Assembly (NCBI GenBank): GCA_964597495.1
Contig: CAZQYC010000006.1
Span: forward strand, 1 to 64,000
Reading direction: 5' to 3'
From: CAZQYC01 sp964597495
Lineage (GTDB): Bacteria; Pseudomonadota; Gammaproteobacteria; Steroidobacterales; Steroidobacteraceae
DNA: 64,000 bases
Part shown: in pieces, positions 60,258 through 64,000 of the stretch
Position numbering within the stretch: the stretch's first letter is position 1
Layout of the letters: each line of letters starts with the position of its first letter
Program-made: the position numbers and the translations under genes
Notes under the pieces: generated by a model
Told to the model about the DNA's origin: nothing
Databases searched by the model: none
Seen by the model: only the letters and a program-made list of their open reading frames with translations

Positions 60258-61538
60258 ATGCATTTCTTTTCTTATTTCGCGCCGATTGCACGTCGGTCGT
60301 TCGCGACGTTTGCCGTTGCTTCGTTGCTCCTGCTCGGAGCGGGGTTTTCGCAATCGGCAGAGGCTGCCAACGCCAAGAAGCCGCCTGCGAATGTCGTATC
60401 GAAAAAGGTGGTCGCACCGTTTAAAGCTGCTTCGGCGGCTTACCAGGGCGGGCAGTACGCGGTCGTGCTGACGAAATTGGAAGAGGCTGATGCCGTTAGC
60501 GAAAAGACTCCCTATGATCAATTTGTGATCGGTGAATTGCGCGCGCTGGCGTTCATCGGCCTCAATAAATTCCCAGAAGCATTGGCAATCTACGAAGACC
60601 ATCAGAGCACGCAGGAGCTGCTTGAGCCGGCGGCCGTTGAGGTTCGCCTTAAAGTAATGACGCAACTTGCATTCGAAAGCAAAAGTTTTGAGAAGGCGGT
60701 GGGGTTCGGAAAGCAGTGGATGGCGACTCATCCGGACGACACGGCCATGCTGGATCTCATTGCGCGCGCCAGTTACATCGGCAACGATTTTAAAGCTGCC
60801 CTCGACACCTTAAACACGGCTATTGGCATCGCCGAGTCGAATGGCAAGACCCCGAATGAGAGTTGGCTAAAATTGCTTCCTTCGTGCTCAGCCCGTCTCG
60901 AGGATCAAGCGGGCGTGCTTGCCGGCTATGCAAAGCTGGTTCGTTACTACCCGAAGCCTGAGTACTGGACTAAGTCGCTCGAACTTCTGTTGTCTATCGA
61001 CAAGAGCGACGCCGCTCAGCTCTATATTTTGCGGCTCATGGCCGATACGGGCGTGTTGACCAAGCCGGAGTACTATCTGGAGTATTCGCAGCGCGCCATC
61101 GACAAGGCCATGCCGGGCGAAGCGGCTAAGGCGATGGAAGAGGGATTCGAAAAGAAGGCGCTCGGTGTCGCTTCGAAGGATAAGGAACGAGATCAACGCG
61201 AACTCGCGACGGCTCGCGATAAAGCGAAAGCCGATCGCTCGCAATTGCCGGAGATCGAAAAGGAAGTGCGGACGTCGAAGGCGAATACCGGTCAAGTGGA
61301 GGTCGGTTTAGGGCTCGCCTACTTTAGTCACCAGATGTACCAAGAAGCCGTGCCGATGCTGGAAAGCGGGATAGCCAAAGGCGGTTTGCGGAACTTGGAT
61401 GACGTTCGAATGATGCTTGGAATCGCCAACCTGCGTCTTGGCCAAAAAGAAAATGCTCGTGAAGAGTTCAAAAAGGCATCGGCCAATGCCATTTTTGCGA
61501 AAACGGCGCCTTTCTGGATTTCGCGCACGTACAACTGA
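60258..61538 (+). CDS. periplasmic TPR protein of the TonB operon (paralogue 2)
   Basis: 426 aa from ATG at 60258, chosen because ggaga lies five bases upstream; an ATG at 60246 has no room for a ribosome site. The signal peptide ends SAEAANA. TPR-like helices include YQGGQYAVVLTKLEEADAVSEKT, FPEALAIYEDHQST and MYQEAVPMLESGIAKGG, with a charged coiled segment at about 305-345. It aligns along its length with paralogue 1, including RYYPKPEYW and the final FWISRTYN versus TWILRSYN. A hairpin terminator follows, so the tonB operon ends here. Confidence 0.82.
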   Translation: MHFFSYFAPIARRSFATFAVASLLLLGAGFSQSAEAANAKKPPANVVSKKVVAPFKAASAAYQGGQYAVVLTKLEEADAVSEKTPYDQFVIGELRALAFIGLNKFPEALAIYEDHQSTQELLEPAAVEVRLKVMTQLAFESKSFEKAVGFGKQWMATHPDDTAMLDLIARASYIGNDFKAALDTLNTAIGIAESNGKTPNESWLKLLPSCSARLEDQAGVLAGYAKLVRYYPKPEYWTKSLELLLSIDKSDAAQLYILRLMADTGVLTKPEYYLEYSQRAIDKAMPGEAAKAMEEGFEKKALGVASKDKERDQRELATARDKAKADRSQLPEIEKEVRTSKANTGQVEVGLGLAYFSHQMYQEAVPMLESGIAKGGLRNLDDVRMMLGIANLRLGQKENAREEFKKASANAIFAKTAPFWISRTYN

Positions 61539-61582
61539 CCACGTATGACTGATATGTCCGCTGAACTAGAGTAGATTGAACC

Positions 61583-61610
61583 GGCCGGCATCACGCCGGC
61601 CAGTTTGGTT
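61583..61610 (+). terminator. terminator-like hairpin after the TonB operon
   Basis: Stem ggccggc (61583-61589) / gccggcc (61595-61601) with 5-base loop, followed by agtttggtt, a weak T-rich tract. It separates the TPR gene from lipA. Confidence 0.55.
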
Positions 61611-61632
61611 CTAGACCTCAACGCGTACGGCC

Positions 61633-62640
61633 GTGACTACCTTCAAGAACATTCCCATCGTTCCGGATGGGCCGCTTCGCGGCAGCCAGCCTCGTAGCGG
61701 TGAGAAATACACGACGCCTCACGGATTTGCGGCGATTAAAGACGGGATTAAAGCAGCGGCCAATGCCGAACCCGTGGTCATCGGACGCAAGCCGCCTTGG
61801 CTTCGTGCCCCCATGCCGGCCGGCAAGGGCTTCGACGCCGTTCGTGCCTTGGTCAAGGAACATCGATTGGCGACCGTGTGCGAAGAAGCAAAATGTCCGA
61901 ACATCGGTGAGTGTTGGAATGCGGGCACGGCAACGATCATGTTGATGGGGGCGGTCTGCACCCGCGCCTGTCGTTTTTGTTCGGTGGATACCGGTAATCC
62001 GCGAGGTTGGCTGGACGACGAGGAACCGCGTAACAGTGCGCGCACGGTTCAGCTAATGCGGTTGAAATACGTTGTCCTCACCACCGTCAATCGCGATGAC
62101 TTGCCTGACGGTGGCGCATCGCATATTGCCGCCTGCGTTCGTGAGATCAAAGCGCTCAATCCTGCGACGGCAATCGAAGCATTGGTGCCTGACTTTCAAG
62201 GCGACCGCGCGGCCGTTGAAACCGTGGTCGACGCAGAGGTCGACGTGTTCGCGCAGAATATCGAGACGGTCGAACGACTCACGCATCCGGTCCGCGATCC
62301 GCGCGCGGGATACGAGCAGACCCTGGGTGTACTGGCGCACGCCAAGTCGCATCGCTCGAGCGTGCTGACGAAGTCGAGCATCATTCTCGGCCTCGGCGAA
62401 GACGACAGCGAGATTCAACGCACCATGGACGATCTGCGCAATGCCAAGGTGGATCTGCTCACATTGGGTCAGTATTTGCGGCCCACGCTCAATCATCTGC
62501 CGATCGCTCGCTGGGTTACGCCGGAGGATTTTCTACGCTACCGCGAATGGGCGCTGGCGCGCGGCTTTCTCGAATGCGTTTCCGGTCCATTGGTTCGTTC
62601 GAGCTATCGTGCCGAGCAGGCAGTGATGAATAGGCTCTAG
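61633..62640 (+). CDS. lipA: lipoyl synthase
   Basis: 335 aa from GTG at 61633. Radical-SAM enzyme that inserts two sulfur atoms into octanoyl groups on lipoyl domains. The auxiliary cluster Cys are C83, C88 and C94 (CEEAKCPNIGEC). The SAM cluster Cys are C109, C113 and C116 (CTRACRFC). The C-terminal RSSYRAEQ supplies the auxiliary-cluster Ser ligand. Full length. It is 38 bases before lipB in the order lipA-lipB, opposite to the E. coli order. Confidence 0.97.
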   Translation: MTTFKNIPIVPDGPLRGSQPRSGEKYTTPHGFAAIKDGIKAAANAEPVVIGRKPPWLRAPMPAGKGFDAVRALVKEHRLATVCEEAKCPNIGECWNAGTATIMLMGAVCTRACRFCSVDTGNPRGWLDDEEPRNSARTVQLMRLKYVVLTTVNRDDLPDGGASHIAACVREIKALNPATAIEALVPDFQGDRAAVETVVDAEVDVFAQNIETVERLTHPVRDPRAGYEQTLGVLAHAKSHRSSVLTKSSIILGLGEDDSEIQRTMDDLRNAKVDLLTLGQYLRPTLNHLPIARWVTPEDFLRYREWALARGFLECVSGPLVRSSYRAEQAVMNRL

Positions 62641-62660
62641 GCGCTAGGCTAGGCTCTAGG
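62631..62660. repeat. CTAG-rich heptamer repeat
   Basis: gctctag, gcgctag, gctag, gctctag: taggctctagg occurs at 62631-62641 and 62650-62660. It spans the lipA stop codon and the lipA-lipB gap. Related in style to the arrays at 22351 and 31618. Confidence 0.8.
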
Positions 62661-62678
62661 TCGGAAATCTTTCAAGCC

Positions 62679-63377
62679 ATGCCACCTAGTAAGCCATCCT
62701 CGATCCTGTCCGAGATGGAAAGCCGTAGTAAATCGGATTATCCAAACTCCGAACCTACAACCTCTCCGATCTTCCGCTTCCTTGGCAGCGTCGACTACGA
62801 GCCGACTTGGCGCGCAATGCAGACTTTCACCGAACGACGTGATGAAGCCACGCCCGATGAAATCTGGTTGCTGGAGCACCCACCGGTATACACATTGGGA
62901 ATGAATGGTAGAGCGGAACATGTGTTGGCCGCTGGCGATATTCCCGTCGTGAACATCGATCGCGGTGGACAGGTGACTTATCACGGACCGGGTCAGCTCG
63001 TTGCGTATCCGCTGCTCGACCTACGGCGTCTTCATCTCGGCGTTCGCGACTTGGTCGTAGCCTTGGAGAGTGCGGTCGTTGCGACCGTCGCACAGTGGGG
63101 AATCGCCGCCGCGGGCAAACGCGATGCGCCAGGCGTGTATGTCGACGGTCGCAAGCTCGCCAGCATCGGACTCCGGATCCGACGCGGCTGTTCGTACCAC
63201 GGTCTCGCCCTTAATGTCGCGATGGACCTCGAACCGTTTCAGCGCATCAATCCCTGCGGTTTCGCGGGACTGCAAGTAACGCAACTCAGCGAACTCGGCG
63301 GGCCTTCCGATGTGCGCATCGTTGCTGAAGCGCTGGGAATGGAGTTGGCGAAAAGATTTTCGGAAGAAGTTACCTAG
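62679..63377 (+). CDS. lipB: octanoyltransferase
   Basis: 232 aa. Moves octanoyl from acyl carrier protein to lipoyl-dependent enzymes, the step before LipA. Signature: NIDRGGQVTYHGPGQLVAYPLLDL, then APGVYVDGRKLASIGLRIRRG with the catalytic Lys, and NPCGFAGLQVTQL with the catalytic Cys. The first 30 or so residues are not conserved and lack a ribosome site, so an ATG at 62715 or later may be the true start. Confidence 0.95.
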   Translation: MPPSKPSSILSEMESRSKSDYPNSEPTTSPIFRFLGSVDYEPTWRAMQTFTERRDEATPDEIWLLEHPPVYTLGMNGRAEHVLAAGDIPVVNIDRGGQVTYHGPGQLVAYPLLDLRRLHLGVRDLVVALESAVVATVAQWGIAAAGKRDAPGVYVDGRKLASIGLRIRRGCSYHGLALNVAMDLEPFQRINPCGFAGLQVTQLSELGGPSDVRIVAEALGMELAKRFSEEVT

Positions 63378-63693
63378 GGACGAGAAGGTCCCGGAGAAGG
63401 GAAGTAGGGGATTTTCATGCAGAGTGGGTGCTTTCATCTATGGCGGCCTTCCGCGTGAGATATCGTGCTTTTTAGGGAAGGCCCGATTTATTCACGCATC
63501 GTCATTCCGACGTACTGGAAAATTGCTCCTCCATTTCCAGCATGACCTTCGTCCCTGAAGGCCTAAAGTCGGAATCCATCCGAATCAAGAAGATGGACAC
63601 CGGCCTAAGGCCTCCAAGGACGGAGGTCATGCTGAGAATGCAGGAGCATTTCTCAGTACGCTGGCGTGACGAATAAATCAGAGTTACTTTAGA
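63378..63693. other. convergent gap lipB / DUF493
   Basis: 316 bases. More than half is the palindromic element at 63498-63674; nothing coding is seen. Confidence 0.7.
63498..63674. repeat. large near-palindromic REP-like element (about 177 bp)
   Basis: The outer arms atcgtcattccgacgtactg and the 3' cagtacgctggcgtgacga are imperfect inverted repeats. Inside, 63521-63547 and 63625-63651 pair over 27 bases with few mismatches, so the element is two inverted copies of an approximately 85-base unit. One unit shares ccagcatgaccttcgtccct and gaaggcctaaagtcgg with the cluster at 3579-3803. Confidence 0.8.
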
Positions 63694-63975
63694 TTACAAA
63701 ACGATCAGAACCTTTTCGCAGGACGTGAGCTCGAGGTACAGCGCGTCGATCTGCGCCTTGCTCGTCGCATGGATGTTGTAGGTCAATCCCACGTATTTGC
63801 CGTCTCTGCTCGGCCGCTCTTCGATGCTGTGCATGTCGGTTGCGGCAACGTGTTTATGCACCAGGCCAAGCGCGATGCTGCGGAATTCGTCGTTGTTCCT
63901 GCCCATCACTTTAAGCGCGAACTCGCAGGGAAATTTGAGCAGCGAATCCTTGCTTGCGTTGTTATCGTCGCTCAC
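63694..63975 (-). CDS. DUF493 (YbeD-like) protein
   Basis: 93 aa. A small alpha-beta fold protein: LKFPCEFALKVMGRNNDEF, then VHKHVAATDMHSIEERPSRDGKYVGLTYNIHATSKAQIDALYLEL. YbeD is structurally like regulatory ACT-type domains and sits beside lipB in E. coli (ybeD-lipB-lipA). Here it faces lipB across the palindromic element. A role in lipoate metabolism is presumed from neighbourhood only. Confidence 0.9.
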   Translation of the reverse strand: MSDDNNASKDSLLKFPCEFALKVMGRNNDEFRSIALGLVHKHVAATDMHSIEERPSRDGKYVGLTYNIHATSKAQIDALYLELTSCEKVLIVL

Positions 63976-64000
63976 GTCGGTGTTTTCTCAAGTCGCCATT

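Noticed and set aside
1..64000. tRNA, rRNA, prophage or insertion-sequence genes
   Set aside because: None recognised on either strand; no transposase, integrase or phage structural protein is encoded.

Overview
The window is one contiguous piece of a gammaproteobacterial chromosome. No insertion sequence, phage, CRISPR array or tRNA/rRNA gene was recognised. The lineage is suggested by conserved gene groups: rsmA-pdxA-surA-lptD facing amgK-murU, xseB-ispA-dxs-folE2, parE-parC, lipA-lipB, and a tonB-exbB-exbD-exbD operon of the kind seen in Xanthomonas relatives. Two large TonB-dependent receptors and heavy use of outer-membrane barrels also fit. I infer a Xanthomonadales/Nevskiales/Steroidobacter-like organism, but no marker here fixes the family.

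Layout. 0-3.6 kb: end of an SH3 protein, an OmpR-type two-component system and agmatine deiminase. 3.8-17.1 kb: an accessory locus of ten exported proteins in two divergent operons. The leftward operon encodes an HzsA-related lipoprotein with two CxxCH motifs, two outer-membrane barrel proteins, a TlpA thioredoxin, a DUF4266 lipoprotein, a DUF3570 barrel and DUF3187. The rightward operon encodes a one-CxxCH protein, a LamG protein with two CxxCH motifs and a Tat-exported DUF1501-like protein. A perfect CRP-type palindrome lies between the operons, and a sigma/anti-sigma pair follows at 17.2-18.8 kb. 18.8-20.2 kb is non-coding and repeat-rich. 20.2-26.8 kb: TonB receptor, PQQ dehydrogenase and patatin-barrel phospholipase. 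26.9-30.9 kb: folate/isoprenoid genes. 31.2-33.7 kb: rubrerythrin, FeS protein and DUF3501. 33.7-36.7 kb: second TonB receptor. 37.1-41.4 kb: topoisomerase IV. 41.5-48.7 kb: an outer-membrane barrel, DNA polymerase II, a two-lobed retropepsin, apaH, apaG, a stress protein and rsmA. 48.7-55.5 kb: pdxA, surA, lptD, amgK and murU. 56.2-61.5 kb: TonB-ExbB-ExbD-ExbD and two paralogous TPR proteins. 61.6-64 kb: lipA, lipB and a DUF493 gene.

The best candidate for an undescribed system is the 3.8-18.8 kb locus. Its parts are periplasmic or outer-membrane: c-type haem motifs, a likely FMN-attachment motif in the DUF3570 protein, a thiol oxidoreductase and several barrels. I read it as an extracytoplasmic redox assembly that passes electrons to or through the outer membrane. 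Its substrate cannot be read from sequence.

A second genome-level signal is structural. Many gene-free gaps contain degenerate short tandem duplications with a period of about 7 or 14 bases. In or near coding sequence the period is usually 15. CTAG-rich 7-base arrays form a distinct subfamily. Four gaps between convergent genes hold palindromic REP-like elements.
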